NCBI RefSeq assembly: GCF_963360655.1
Contig: NZ_OY725712.1
Span: 1,302,001 to 1,366,000 of the forward strand
Source of the DNA: Collinsella aerofaciens
Lineage (GTDB): Bacteria > Actinomycetota > Coriobacteriia > Coriobacteriales > Coriobacteriaceae
DNA length: 64,000 bases
Reading direction: 5' to 3'
A model generated the notes under the pieces. It was not told where the DNA came from, searched no databases, and saw only the letters and a program-made list of their open reading frames with translations. Shown here piece by piece: positions 1 to 7,524 of the stretch (the stretch's first letter is position 1; the number at the start of each line of letters is the position of its first letter). A program made the translations under genes and the position numbers.

Positions 1-1
1 C

Positions 2-331
2 GATGCCGTCTCTGCCGAGACCCCCTCTATTCTGTCCATCTTTGCCGGTCGCATTGCCGATACCGGCGTCGATCCGCTGCCCCTCATGGCGGAGTCCGTA
101 AAGAAGGCTGCCGTCAAGCCTGCTGCCGAGGTTCTTTGGGCGTCTACGCGCGAGGTCCTCAATATCTTCCAGGCGGAGTCCGTTGGCTGCCAGATCATTA
201 CGGTTCCCAATGCCCTTCTTGCCAAGCGCAAGAATTTCGGAAAAGATTTACTCGAGTACTCGCTTGATACGGTCAAGGGCTTCGCCCGCGACATTCAGGC
301 ACTTGGTTTCCATATCCTGCCCGAGGAGTAG
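2..331 (+). CDS. Transaldolase / fructose-6-phosphate aldolase-like protein, C-terminal part
   Basis: The reading frame is open from the left edge of the window and ends at TAG 329-331, so only the last 109 residues are visible and the start lies outside. The visible part matches the second transaldolase (2928-3632) at about 81 of 107 aligned residues by eye, including FAGRIADTGVDP, EVLWASTRE and GCQIITVPN. The family is a small TIM-barrel Schiff-base aldolase acting on sugar phosphates; the catalytic lysine lies upstream of the visible part. It ends 9 nt before the PTS IIA gene, so it is probably the first visible gene of that operon. Exact substrate unknown. Confidence 0.85.
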   Translation, partial: DAVSAETPSILSIFAGRIADTGVDPLPLMAESVKKAAVKPAAEVLWASTREVLNIFQAESVGCQIITVPNALLAKRKNFGKDLLEYSLDTVKGFARDIQALGFHILPEE

Positions 332-340
332 GGGGCGAGC

Positions 341-787
341 ATGCTGACCGATCTTCTTAAGCCCGAGCTTGTTGCCTGCCACGTCGAGGCCTCCGATTGG
401 GAGGAAGCGATCAAGGCATGCGGTAAGCTGCTCGTTGACGCCGGCAAATGCGACCAGAGCTATGTTGACGCCATGATTTCGTCGGTTCACAAATTCGGTC
501 CCTATATGGTCTTGGAAGAGGGCATTGCCATGCCTCACGCTCAGGCCGATGGCAATGTGAGCGAGGCCGGCATCTGCATTGTCACGCTTGACCCTGCCGT
601 TGCATTTGGACATGAGGATTTCGATCCGGTTCACGTGCTCGTGGGTATTTGCGCACCCGACCCCAAGGCTCATCTTGGCTGCTTGGCGGAGCTTTCGCAG
701 ATGTTCGAGGACGAGGACTGCGTTGCCAAGCTCAGCGCATGCGATACGCCCGAGCAGGTTTTGGAGACCATGCGTTCATTCTTTTAG
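341..787 (+). CDS. PTS sugar transporter subunit IIA, ascorbate/mannitol type
   Basis: A 148-residue cytoplasmic phosphocarrier of the EIIA type 2 fold. The phospho-accepting histidine is most likely His66 in GIAMPHAQ. It would take phosphate from HPr and pass it to the IIB protein encoded next. The length is normal for a stand-alone UlaC-like IIA. It sits 9 nt after the aldolase and 75 nt before IIB, in one operon. The transported sugar cannot be fixed from sequence; an ascorbate or pentitol-like substrate is suggested by the UlaA-type IIC. Confidence 0.9.
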   Translation: MLTDLLKPELVACHVEASDWEEAIKACGKLLVDAGKCDQSYVDAMISSVHKFGPYMVLEEGIAMPHAQADGNVSEAGICIVTLDPAVAFGHEDFDPVHVLVGICAPDPKAHLGCLAELSQMFEDEDCVAKLSACDTPEQVLETMRSFF

Positions 788-862
788 GCCTTAATGGCAC
801 GGCGATGCGTCGCCGCTTTTGGATAGACGGAAAACCGTCACGTGTAGGAGAGGAAGGTTGCC

Positions 863-1138
863 ATGCATATCATCACCGTATGCGGAAACGGCATCGGGTC
901 TAGCCTGATGCTCGCTGGCAAAGTCGAGGAGCTTTGCGAGGAGGAGGGCATCAAGGCCGACGTTGAGTCTATGGACCTGAACGGTGCTTCTTCCGCAAAT
1001 CCGGATCTGTTCATCACCGTTAAGGAGCTCGCTCCCGAGCTTCACGGTAACGTCGTGATCGTTCGCAGCTACGTGAACAAGAAGAAGATCCGCGAAGACG
1101 CCCTCGAGGCAATCAAGGCGGCCGCCGCTAACGCCTAA
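863..1138 (+). CDS. PTS sugar transporter subunit IIB, ascorbate type
   Basis: A 91-residue IIB protein. Cys7 in the N-terminal loop CGNGIGSS is the expected phosphocysteine, as in UlaB/SgaB. A good Shine-Dalgarno (gagaggaagg) lies just upstream of ATG 863. It would relay phosphate from IIA (341-787) to the substrate carried by the UlaA-like IIC downstream. Size and Cys-loop are typical of the lactose/ascorbate IIB superfamily. Confidence 0.9.
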   Translation: MHIITVCGNGIGSSLMLAGKVEELCEEEGIKADVESMDLNGASSANPDLFITVKELAPELHGNVVIVRSYVNKKKIREDALEAIKAAAANA

Positions 1139-1209
1139 AGCGGCACAAAAAGGGGCGGTTCCCTGTGGAAGAGGGAAACGCGCCCACGTTAAAAAGAAAG
1201 GAAGCCCAG

Positions 1210-2601
1210 ATGCAAGTCATCCTTCCCATACTTGAGTTTATCCAATCGATTCTGACCAAGCCAGCATGGATTATGGGTCTGTTCGCTTTTGTGGGCCTTG
1301 TCGCGCTTAAGCGTCCCGCCCACAAGGTGATGACAGGCACCCTGAAGCCGATCCTTGGCTACATCATGCTGTCTGCCGGCGCCGCTGTTGTTCAGGAGAA
1401 CCTTGCTCCGCTGGGTACCTTCATCGAGACCGGTTTCCACATCACCGGCGTCGTGCCCAACAACGAGGTTGTCGTTTCGATGGCTCAGAGCGTCCTCGGC
1501 GTTCAGACCATGATGATCCTGATTCTCGGCTACGTCGTGAACATTATCATTGCCCGCTTTACCAAGTTTAAGTACATCTTCCTGACGGGCCATCACAGCA
1601 TGTTCATGGCTTGCCTGCTGTCTGCCGTTCTGCAGGCATCTGGCTTCCAGGATGTCCAGCTTGTCATCGTGGGCGGCATGTTCCTGGGCCTCGTGAGCGC
1701 TATGCTTCCCGCCGTTGGTCAGCGTTTCACCGAGAAGGTTACCGATGGCGATGAAATCGCCATGGGCCACTTCGGTTCACTCGCCTATTACATCTCCGCT
1801 GCAGTCGGTACGCTTTTTGCTAAGGACGCCGAGGAGAACAGCACCGAGAAGATCGAGGTTCCCGAGAAGTTCTCCTTCCTGCGCGACACCACCATCTCCA
1901 CGGCTCTTACCATGGCCTTCTTCTACCTGGTTACCGCTTTCGCCGCTTACATCGCAGATCCTGCGGTCGTTACCAAGACCGCTGGCGGCGACAATGTAAT
2001 CGTCTACGCCCTGACCTGTGCCCTGTCCTTCGCCGTCGGTGTCACTATCGTCTACAACGGCGTTCGTATGATCCTTGCCGACCTGGTCCCGGCTTTCCAG
2101 GGCATCTCCAACAAGCTGATCCCCGGCGCCATCCCCGCCGTCGACTGCGCCGTCTTCTTCCCCTATGCTCCCACCGCCGTCATCCTCGGCTTTGTTGCCT
2201 CCTTCATCGGTGGCGTGGTCGGTATGTTCATCGTGGGCGCTACCTTGGGCATCTTCATCATCCCGGGCATGGTTCCCCACTTCTTCTGCGGTGCTACCGC
2301 AGGCATCTACGGCAATGCTACCGGCGGTCGCAAGGGCGCAGCTCTTGGTGCTTTCGTCAACGGCCTGCTCATCACCTTTGCCCCGGCTCTGCTCCTGCCT
2401 GTTCTTGACGTCTTTGGCTTCAAGAACACTACGTTCGGCGACTTCGATTTCTCCGTCATTGGTATTACGCTTGGCCGCGCTGCCGAGGCCTTCGGTACCA
2501 CCGGTGTCTACGCGATTCTCGCTGTCCTTCTGGTCGTCGCCTTCGTCCCCAACTTCATCCACACCAAGGGTGCTGTGATTAACCACGTTGAGGAAGAGTA
2601 A
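1210..2601 (+). CDS. PTS sugar transporter subunit IIC, UlaA/SgaT family
   Basis: A 463-residue polytopic membrane protein with about ten or more hydrophobic segments, of the ascorbate-type PTS permease family (UlaA/SgaT). The frame is open further upstream to 1165, but ATG 1210 is preferred because aaagaaagga stands about 8 nt before it and the UlaA-like hydrophobic N-terminus begins there. It forms the translocation channel working with IIB and IIA encoded upstream. A strong intrinsic terminator follows at 2660-2699, closing the operon before the second aldolase. Confidence 0.9.
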   Translation: MQVILPILEFIQSILTKPAWIMGLFAFVGLVALKRPAHKVMTGTLKPILGYIMLSAGAAVVQENLAPLGTFIETGFHITGVVPNNEVVVSMAQSVLGVQTMMILILGYVVNIIIARFTKFKYIFLTGHHSMFMACLLSAVLQASGFQDVQLVIVGGMFLGLVSAMLPAVGQRFTEKVTDGDEIAMGHFGSLAYYISAAVGTLFAKDAEENSTEKIEVPEKFSFLRDTTISTALTMAFFYLVTAFAAYIADPAVVTKTAGGDNVIVYALTCALSFAVGVTIVYNGVRMILADLVPAFQGISNKLIPGAIPAVDCAVFFPYAPTAVILGFVASFIGGVVGMFIVGATLGIFIIPGMVPHFFCGATAGIYGNATGGRKGAALGAFVNGLLITFAPALLLPVLDVFGFKNTTFGDFDFSVIGITLGRAAEAFGTTGVYAILAVLLVVAFVPNFIHTKGAVINHVEEE

Positions 2602-2659
2602 TCCAGGCATACGTTAAGCCCTAATCGGGCGGAGCTCCGATAACCGGCTCCTACACGAA

Positions 2660-2699
2660 AAGGCGGCGTCATCTCTTGTGAGGTGCCGCCGCCTTTTTT
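2660..2699 (+). terminator. Intrinsic terminator of the PTS operon
   Basis: Left arm 2660-2674 (AGGCGGCGTCATCTC) pairs with right arm 2679-2693 with one mismatch and a G-U pair around loop TTGT, followed by six T. It separates the PTS operon from the downstream aldolase gene, which therefore has its own promoter region. Confidence 0.9.
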
Positions 2700-2809
2700 C
2701 TTGAAGCGAGTGTGGATTCGATTGGTTTTGCTGTAAATAAGCGCCGTGAACGGAAATGGCGCAGCGCGCCGAAAAACCGTTTTGCCGCTGGAAAGTCTTT
2801 GATAAAAGT

Positions 2810-2889
2810 GGTAAAGATGCTAAACCGTTTACCGATAAAGCTTAAAAGCTGCAGCTCAAACCTAGGTAAGCATGGCTAAAGTGTTTACC
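2810..2889. promoter_or_regulatory. Two GGTAAA/TTTACC inverted repeats upstream of the second aldolase
   Basis: GGTAAA 2810-2815 and TTTACC 2828-2833 are separated by 12 nt; GGTAAG 2865-2870 and TTTACC 2884-2889 by 13 nt. The first overlaps the odd palindrome TAAACCGTTTA at 2821-2831. They sit 39-118 nt before ATG 2928 and look like paired operators for a sugar-responsive regulator. The rest of the 2602-2927 gap shows only the PTS terminator; no clear -35/-10 pair was found. The regulator is unknown. Confidence 0.4.
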
Positions 2890-2927
2890 AGCTCAATGGC
2901 CTTATGCAAACGAAAGGAATCAGGCAG

Positions 2928-3632
2928 ATGGCAATCAAGGTGTTCGCTGACGGTGCAAACCTCGAGGGCATGCTCGACATGTACGAGAACGGCAACGTTC
3001 AGGGTTTCACGACCAACCCGTCCCTTATGAAGAAGGGCGGCGTGACGGATTACCGCGCGTTTGCCAAGGAGGTCCTGGCACACATCACCGATGTGTCCGT
3101 GTCGTTTGAGGTCTTTGCCGACGACATCGAGACCATGGAGGTCGAGGCGCGCGAGATCGCTACCTGGGCCGAGAACGTCTACGTCAAGATTCCGTGCGTG
3201 ACCACCAAGGGTGAGTCCACCGCCGAGCTGGTCCGCAAGCTTTCCGCCGACGGCATCAAAGTCAACGTCACCACCATCTTTACGCCCGAGCAGGTCGACG
3301 AGATGGTCGAGGCTGTTGACGCCGAGACGCCGTCCATCATTTCGCTCTTTGCCGGCCGTATCGCCGATACCGGCGTCGATCCCATTCCGTTTATGACGGA
3401 GTCGGTCGAGAAGGCCGCCGCCAAGCCCAACTGCGAGGTCCTGTGGGCGTCCACGCGCGAGCTCATCAACATTTACCAGGCCGAGGCCTGCGGTTGCCAG
3501 ATCATTACAGTGCCCAACAGCATCCTGGCCAAGCGCAAGAACATCGGTCGCGACCCGTACGAGGTCTCGCTCGACACCGTGCGCGGCTTTGCCAAGGATA
3601 TCGCGGCGCTCGGTTTCCATATCCTGCCGTAA
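2928..3632 (+). CDS. Transaldolase / fructose-6-phosphate aldolase-like protein
   Basis: A 234-residue small-transaldolase (TalC/Fsa-type) TIM barrel. FADGANLEGM at the N-terminus, TTNPSLM, and NVYVKIP carrying the likely Schiff-base lysine are visible. The start is placed at ATG 2928 (MAIKVFADG), with GAAAGGA about 10 nt upstream; ATG 2904 would add an unlikely basic octapeptide. It probably cleaves or forms a sugar phosphate made by the neighbouring PTS, but the substrate is not determined. It is a paralogue of the truncated gene at the left edge (about 76% identical where they overlap). Own promoter region with candidate operators upstream; bidirectional terminator downstream. Confidence 0.88.
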   Translation: MAIKVFADGANLEGMLDMYENGNVQGFTTNPSLMKKGGVTDYRAFAKEVLAHITDVSVSFEVFADDIETMEVEAREIATWAENVYVKIPCVTTKGESTAELVRKLSADGIKVNVTTIFTPEQVDEMVEAVDAETPSIISLFAGRIADTGVDPIPFMTESVEKAAAKPNCEVLWASTRELINIYQAEACGCQIITVPNSILAKRKNIGRDPYEVSLDTVRGFAKDIAALGFHILP

Positions 3633-3680
3633 GCAAGGGTACCCCCGCCTGCGACGTGCAAAATTGAGAGTATTCAGCAA

Positions 3681-3696
3681 GGTAAAGGCTTTTACC
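3681..3696. promoter_or_regulatory. GGTAAA-N4-TTTACC palindrome after the aldolase
   Basis: Perfect 6-bp arms GGTAAA 3681-3686 and TTTACC 3691-3696. The same half-sites occur twice upstream of the aldolase gene, so this may be a third binding site for the same regulator, or a small hairpin in the 3' untranslated region. Confidence 0.35.
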
Positions 3697-3713
3697 AGCT
3701 AGATAAAGCACGG

Positions 3714-3758
3714 AACAGCCCCCGTTTTGGCTCTGACGACGCTAAAACGGGGGCTGTT
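3714..3758. terminator. Bidirectional terminator hairpin between aldolase and tex
   Basis: AACAGCCCCCGTTTT at 3714-3728 pairs perfectly with 3744-3758 (15 bp, 15-nt loop). The A/T ends on both sides fit termination of the two convergent genes. Confidence 0.85.
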
Positions 3759-3858
3759 TGTGACTTTATTGCCTCTGAGGGGCATCCGGAACGGCGGAAT
3801 TTGCAGAATACTCGCGATTCTGCACGTCGCGAGAGGGGGGACCCTTGCTTTAGGCGGT

Positions 3859-6006
3859 TTACTTCCCCTGCACCATGGTGAGCGAGATCTTCTTGCGGTC
3901 GCGATCGACTTTTTCGACCCACACCTTCACCGTGTCGCCGACGCGCACGACATCACTCGGGTGCTTAACGAAGCGGTTGGCCAGCTTGGAGATGTGCACG
4001 AGGCCGTCCTGGTGCACACCCACGTCGACGAAGGCGCCAAAGTCGACGACGTTGCGCACCGTGCCCTTGAGTTCCATGCCGGGCTCCAGGTCGTCGATGG
4101 AAAGCGCCGAGCGGCTAAAGACTACCTCGGGCGCGTCGTCGCGCGGGTCGCGGCCGGGCTTTTTGAGTTCGTTAACGATGTCGATGAGCGTGAGGGTGCC
4201 GCAGTCTAGGTCGCTTGCCAGCGCCGAGATGCTGCCCAGGCGGCGCTCGATATCGGGTACGCCGCCACGGCTGAGTTCGCTGGCGGCAACGCCGGCGCGC
4301 TCCAGGACGGCCGTGGCCACCTCGTAGCTTTCGGGGTGGACGCTCGTCGCGTCGAGCGGGTTCTTACCGCCGCTGATGCGCAGGAAGCCCGCGGCGTTGA
4401 GGTATGCCTTGGGCCCCAACTTGGGGACCTTTTTGAGCTGGCGGCGATCGGTAAAGGCGCCGTTTTCCTCGCGGTACGCCACGATGTTCTTGGCCACGCT
4501 CGGCGTGATGCCCGATACGTATCCCAGCAGGCTCGCGCTCGCGGTATTTACGTCGACGCCCACGCGGTTGACGACGTCTTCCACCACGTGACCCAGCGTG
4601 CGCGAAAGCTCGGCCTGGTCAAGGTCGTGCTGGTATTGGCCCACGCCGATAGACTGGGGCGGGATCTTGACGAGCTCTGCCAGCGGGTCCTGCAGGCGGC
4701 GGCCCAGGCTCATGGCACCGCGCACGGTGACGTCCAGGTCGGGATACTCCTGGCTTGCGAGCTCGGAAGCGGAGTACACCGACGCGCCGGCCTCGTTGAC
4801 GATGGTGTATCGCAGTCCGGGTGCCTGCTCGGCAATGAACTCCGAGACGACTTCCTCGGTCTCGCGGCTGGCGGTGCCGTTGCCGATGACGATGGTGTTG
4901 ACGCCGTCCTTCTTGACGAGGCGGGCGAGCTCGCGCTTGGTGCCGACGACGTCGTGGCGCGGCTTGGTGGGGTAGACCACGCCGTGGTCGAGCAGCTTGC
5001 CGGTCTCGTCCATGACGGCGACCTTGCAGCCGGTGCGGTAGCCCGGGTCGAGCGCGAGCACGCGGGCGCCGCGGACGGGACGGGCCGAGAGCAGGCCCTC
5101 GAGATTCTTGGCAAAGACGTTGATGGCCTCGGTCTGGGCGCGGACGGTGAGCTTGGCACGGGCCTCGCGCTCCAGCGAGGGGGCCATGAGGCGCTTGTAA
5201 CCATCAGCGATGGCGGCATCGAAGATGGGAGCAAACACGCCCTGGCGGCGGGGCCAGCGGCTGCCGAGGCGTGCCGTGGCAGCGGCGCCGTCGACGTTCA
5301 CGCGCACGCGGAGCTTGCCCTCGCGCTCGCCGCGGTCGATAGCCAGCACGCGGTGGTTGGGGATGCGGCGCAGCGGCTCGTCAAAGTTGTAGTAGGGCTC
5401 GTAGGGAGTCTTCTCGGCGGGGTCGGTGGCCTCGACGACGATATCGGCGGTGTTTTGCGTAAAGGCGCGCAGGTCGGCGACGTTCTCGGGGTCCTCGGCC
5501 ACCGTCTCGGCCACGATGTCGGCGGCGCCGGCGAGTGCCTTCTCGGGCGTGTCGAAGCCGGCGTCCTCGTTGACGTAGGCCGCGGCGGCGTCGAGCGCGC
5601 TGCCCTTGGCGGATGCCTGCATGATGATCATGTTGGCGAGCGGCTCCAGGCCGGCCTCGCGGGCCTTCTGCGCGCGGGTCATGCGCTTTTTGCGGTAGGG
5701 CTTGTAGAGGTCCTCGACGCGCTGGAGCTGCGTGGCCTCGCGAATCTGCTGCTCGAGCTCGGGCGTGAGTTTGCCCTGGGCGTCGATGAGCAGGATGACG
5801 TCCTCTTTGCGCTGCTCGAGATTGCGCAGGTAGGACAGGCGCTCGTCGAGCGCGCGCAGGGCGACGTCGTCCATGCCGCCCGTTGCTTCCTTGCGGTAGC
5901 GCGAGATAAAGGGGATGGTGTTGCCCTCGTCGATGAGCTTGACGGCCGCCTCGACGTTGGCGGCCTTAAGGTTGAGCTCGCGGGCGAGCTGGGCGATAAG
6001 ATCCAT
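3859..6006 (-). CDS. tex: Tex-like S1 RNA-binding transcription accessory protein
   Basis: A 715-residue Tex homologue. In order: N-terminal helical Tex region; YqgF/RuvX-like nuclease fold around residues 320-440 (RVLALDPGYRTG); helix-hairpin-helix region (LLGYVSGI, FTDRRQLKKVPKLGPKA); C-terminal S1 domain from about residue 640 (GTVRNVVDFGAFVDVG). The frame extends 29 residues further upstream, but ATG 6004-6006 is chosen because AAGGAG stands directly before it and the family begins with this MDLIAQLA-type helix. The role in this family is transcription/RNA quality control; the precise reaction is not settled. Single-gene unit, convergent with the aldolase. Confidence 0.93.
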   Translation of the reverse strand: MDLIAQLARELNLKAANVEAAVKLIDEGNTIPFISRYRKEATGGMDDVALRALDERLSYLRNLEQRKEDVILLIDAQGKLTPELEQQIREATQLQRVEDLYKPYRKKRMTRAQKAREAGLEPLANMIIMQASAKGSALDAAAAYVNEDAGFDTPEKALAGAADIVAETVAEDPENVADLRAFTQNTADIVVEATDPAEKTPYEPYYNFDEPLRRIPNHRVLAIDRGEREGKLRVRVNVDGAAATARLGSRWPRRQGVFAPIFDAAIADGYKRLMAPSLEREARAKLTVRAQTEAINVFAKNLEGLLSARPVRGARVLALDPGYRTGCKVAVMDETGKLLDHGVVYPTKPRHDVVGTKRELARLVKKDGVNTIVIGNGTASRETEEVVSEFIAEQAPGLRYTIVNEAGASVYSASELASQEYPDLDVTVRGAMSLGRRLQDPLAELVKIPPQSIGVGQYQHDLDQAELSRTLGHVVEDVVNRVGVDVNTASASLLGYVSGITPSVAKNIVAYREENGAFTDRRQLKKVPKLGPKAYLNAAGFLRISGGKNPLDATSVHPESYEVATAVLERAGVAASELSRGGVPDIERRLGSISALASDLDCGTLTLIDIVNELKKPGRDPRDDAPEVVFSRSALSIDDLEPGMELKGTVRNVVDFGAFVDVGVHQDGLVHISKLANRFVKHPSDVVRVGDTVKVWVEKVDRDRKKISLTMVQGK

Positions 6007-6098
6007 GGGACTCCTTGCGTTTAAGGTGCGTTTGCAGCACAGGGCTACCAAGGATACCACCCGTCCCAAAAGACTGTTTTGGGGTTGCGCCACGAAAG

Positions 6099-6238
6099 GG
6101 GCCTATCTACTACGTTTGAACCGTATGGGTCGACCATCCCCCGGTTTTCCGAAAATCGGCAAGCCGTCTACCTGCGGTTTTAATTTCGCGAAATTCGGCA
6201 TGGTTGAGGGTAATCGGTTAAACGTAGTAGATAGGCCC
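6099..6238. repeat. 140-bp palindromic element with perfect 19-bp ends
   Basis: 6099-6117 (GGGCCTATCTACTACGTTT) is the exact reverse complement of 6220-6238. Inside, AACCG and ACCAT blocks also pair imperfectly. It lies between the starts of tex and the end of the Gfo/Idh operon, both leftward. The neighbouring sequence 6007-6098 is tex leader, and nothing was recognised in 6239-6309. It has no ORF; it could be a small non-autonomous mobile palindrome, an RNA hairpin or a protein-binding site. Confidence 0.8.
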
Positions 6239-6309
6239 ATTTGGTGGCGAACGAATCAAGCCGAGGTACAAAATAGCCCCCGCCCTAGAAAAATCGTCGG
6301 CAAGGTAGC

Positions 6310-6344
6310 AAAAAGCCCCGCGGGCAGGAGGCTGCTCGCGGGGC
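6310..6344 (-). terminator. Terminator of the SDR-MFS-Gfo/Idh operon
   Basis: GCCCCGCG 6315-6322 pairs with CGCGGGGC 6337-6344. On the minus strand the stem is followed by five T (A run 6310-6314). It lies about 70 nt beyond the stop codon at 6418. Confidence 0.85.
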
Positions 6345-6417
6345 AAAGAAGAGGGGCTTATTGGTGGCGGACCGAGGGGTTCGGCATGGGGTATCTGCCG
6401 CGGCCGCTCTTAAGGCA

Positions 6418-7458
6418 TTACAGCTCGACGAGCTGGCCGGTCTCGGCGGCCTCCTTGATGGCGTTGAGAAGCGTGAGCGTCTTAACGTTATCGGCGGGGG
6501 TCACGACGGGCTCGACCTCGCGGCGAACGACCTTCACAAAGTGCTTGAGCTGCATCTTGTGCGGCAGCGCCGGGTCCACGGCCGGGATCTCCATCTGCAG
6601 CGGCTTGTGCCAGTTGGAGGCGCCGTCGTAGGAGAACCGGTGCAGGCGGGGCAGCGAAAGGGCGCCCTTAGTGCCGCCGATAAAGTAGGCGTCGGCGTCG
6701 AAGGGGCGGTACTGCGGATCCTCGCGAGCGGTGGCCTCCCAGTTCCAGGGGCTGGCGGTGGCGTCAGAGATGGTCATGCTTGCGAGCGCGCCATCGGCAA
6801 AACGGACGTTGACCACGGCGGAGTCCTCGGTCTCAAAACCGCGGGCGGCGCTGGACTGCATGCCCTGGACGGCAACGGGCTCGCCCAGCAGGTAGCGGAG
6901 CAGGTCGACGTCGTGCACCAGGTTGACCAGGATCGGGCCGGCACCCTTCTTGCGGCGCCACTCGACATCGAAGTACTCGTCATTCTTATAGATCATGTAG
7001 TGGAAGCTCGACACGGTGAGCTTGCCCAGCTCGCCGGACTCGATGATCTCCTTGGCCTTGTTGACGAAGGGATTGTGGCGACGGTGCTGACCCACGAGTA
7101 CGGGCACGCCGGCGGTCTCGGCCTCGGCGGCAAAGGCCTGGGCATCCTCGAGGTCGTTGGAGATCGGCTTTTCGACCAGCGGCACGATGTTGCGCTTCAC
7201 AGCCTCGCGGGCAACGCCCAGGTGTAGGTCGTTGGGCGTGGCGATGATGACGGCCTCGGGCTTGACCTCGTCCATCATCTGGGCGGGATCGGTATAAAAC
7301 GGCACGCCGGCGGCCTCGGCCGTGGCGCGGGCGCCCTCAAAGGCGTCGGCGATGGCGACGAGCTCGGCCTCGGGCTCCTCGGTGACAAAGCGGATGTGGT
7401 TGCGGCCCATGGCGCCGGCGCCGATAACGGCAATGCGGACGGGGTTGAGCTCAGACAT
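6418..7458 (-). CDS. Gfo/Idh/MocA family oxidoreductase
   Basis: A 346-residue NAD(P)-dependent dehydrogenase. The Rossmann motif GAGAMG is at residues 13-18 and the family signature EKP at 96-98; the C-terminal alpha/beta substrate domain follows and the length is typical. It is the last gene of a leftward operon SDR (8848-9729), MFS (7525-8781), then this gene. Together they suggest uptake and oxidation of a sugar, sugar acid or cyclitol. The substrate cannot be read from sequence. Confidence 0.9.
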   Translation of the reverse strand: MSELNPVRIAVIGAGAMGRNHIRFVTEEPEAELVAIADAFEGARATAEAAGVPFYTDPAQMMDEVKPEAVIIATPNDLHLGVAREAVKRNIVPLVEKPISNDLEDAQAFAAEAETAGVPVLVGQHRRHNPFVNKAKEIIESGELGKLTVSSFHYMIYKNDEYFDVEWRRKKGAGPILVNLVHDVDLLRYLLGEPVAVQGMQSSAARGFETEDSAVVNVRFADGALASMTISDATASPWNWEATAREDPQYRPFDADAYFIGGTKGALSLPRLHRFSYDGASNWHKPLQMEIPAVDPALPHKMQLKHFVKVVRREVEPVVTPADNVKTLTLLNAIKEAAETGQLVEL

Positions 7459-7524
7459 TTCGACTCCTTAATACTGGTGGCGGTGGAATGCGGCAAGGGG
7501 GCGGTCCTTGTCGCATCGGTAAAA

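Larger units (their letters stand above)
3631..3850. repeat. 50-nt inverted repeat flanking a terminator between convergent genes
   Basis: The sequence 3631-3680, starting at the last base region of the aldolase stop codon, matches the reverse complement of 3801-3850 at 42 of 50 positions with no gap. The perfect blocks are AAGCAAGGGT and GCGACGTGCA. The right copy lies just after the tex stop. Each convergent transcript would thus carry the same 3' sequence in sense orientation. Confidence 0.8.

Noticed and set aside
4336-6024. 562-residue plus-strand frame opposite tex; also 7396-9960 and 18395-20350
   Set aside because: Antisense to well-supported genes, Gly/Ala/His-rich low complexity, no start signals.
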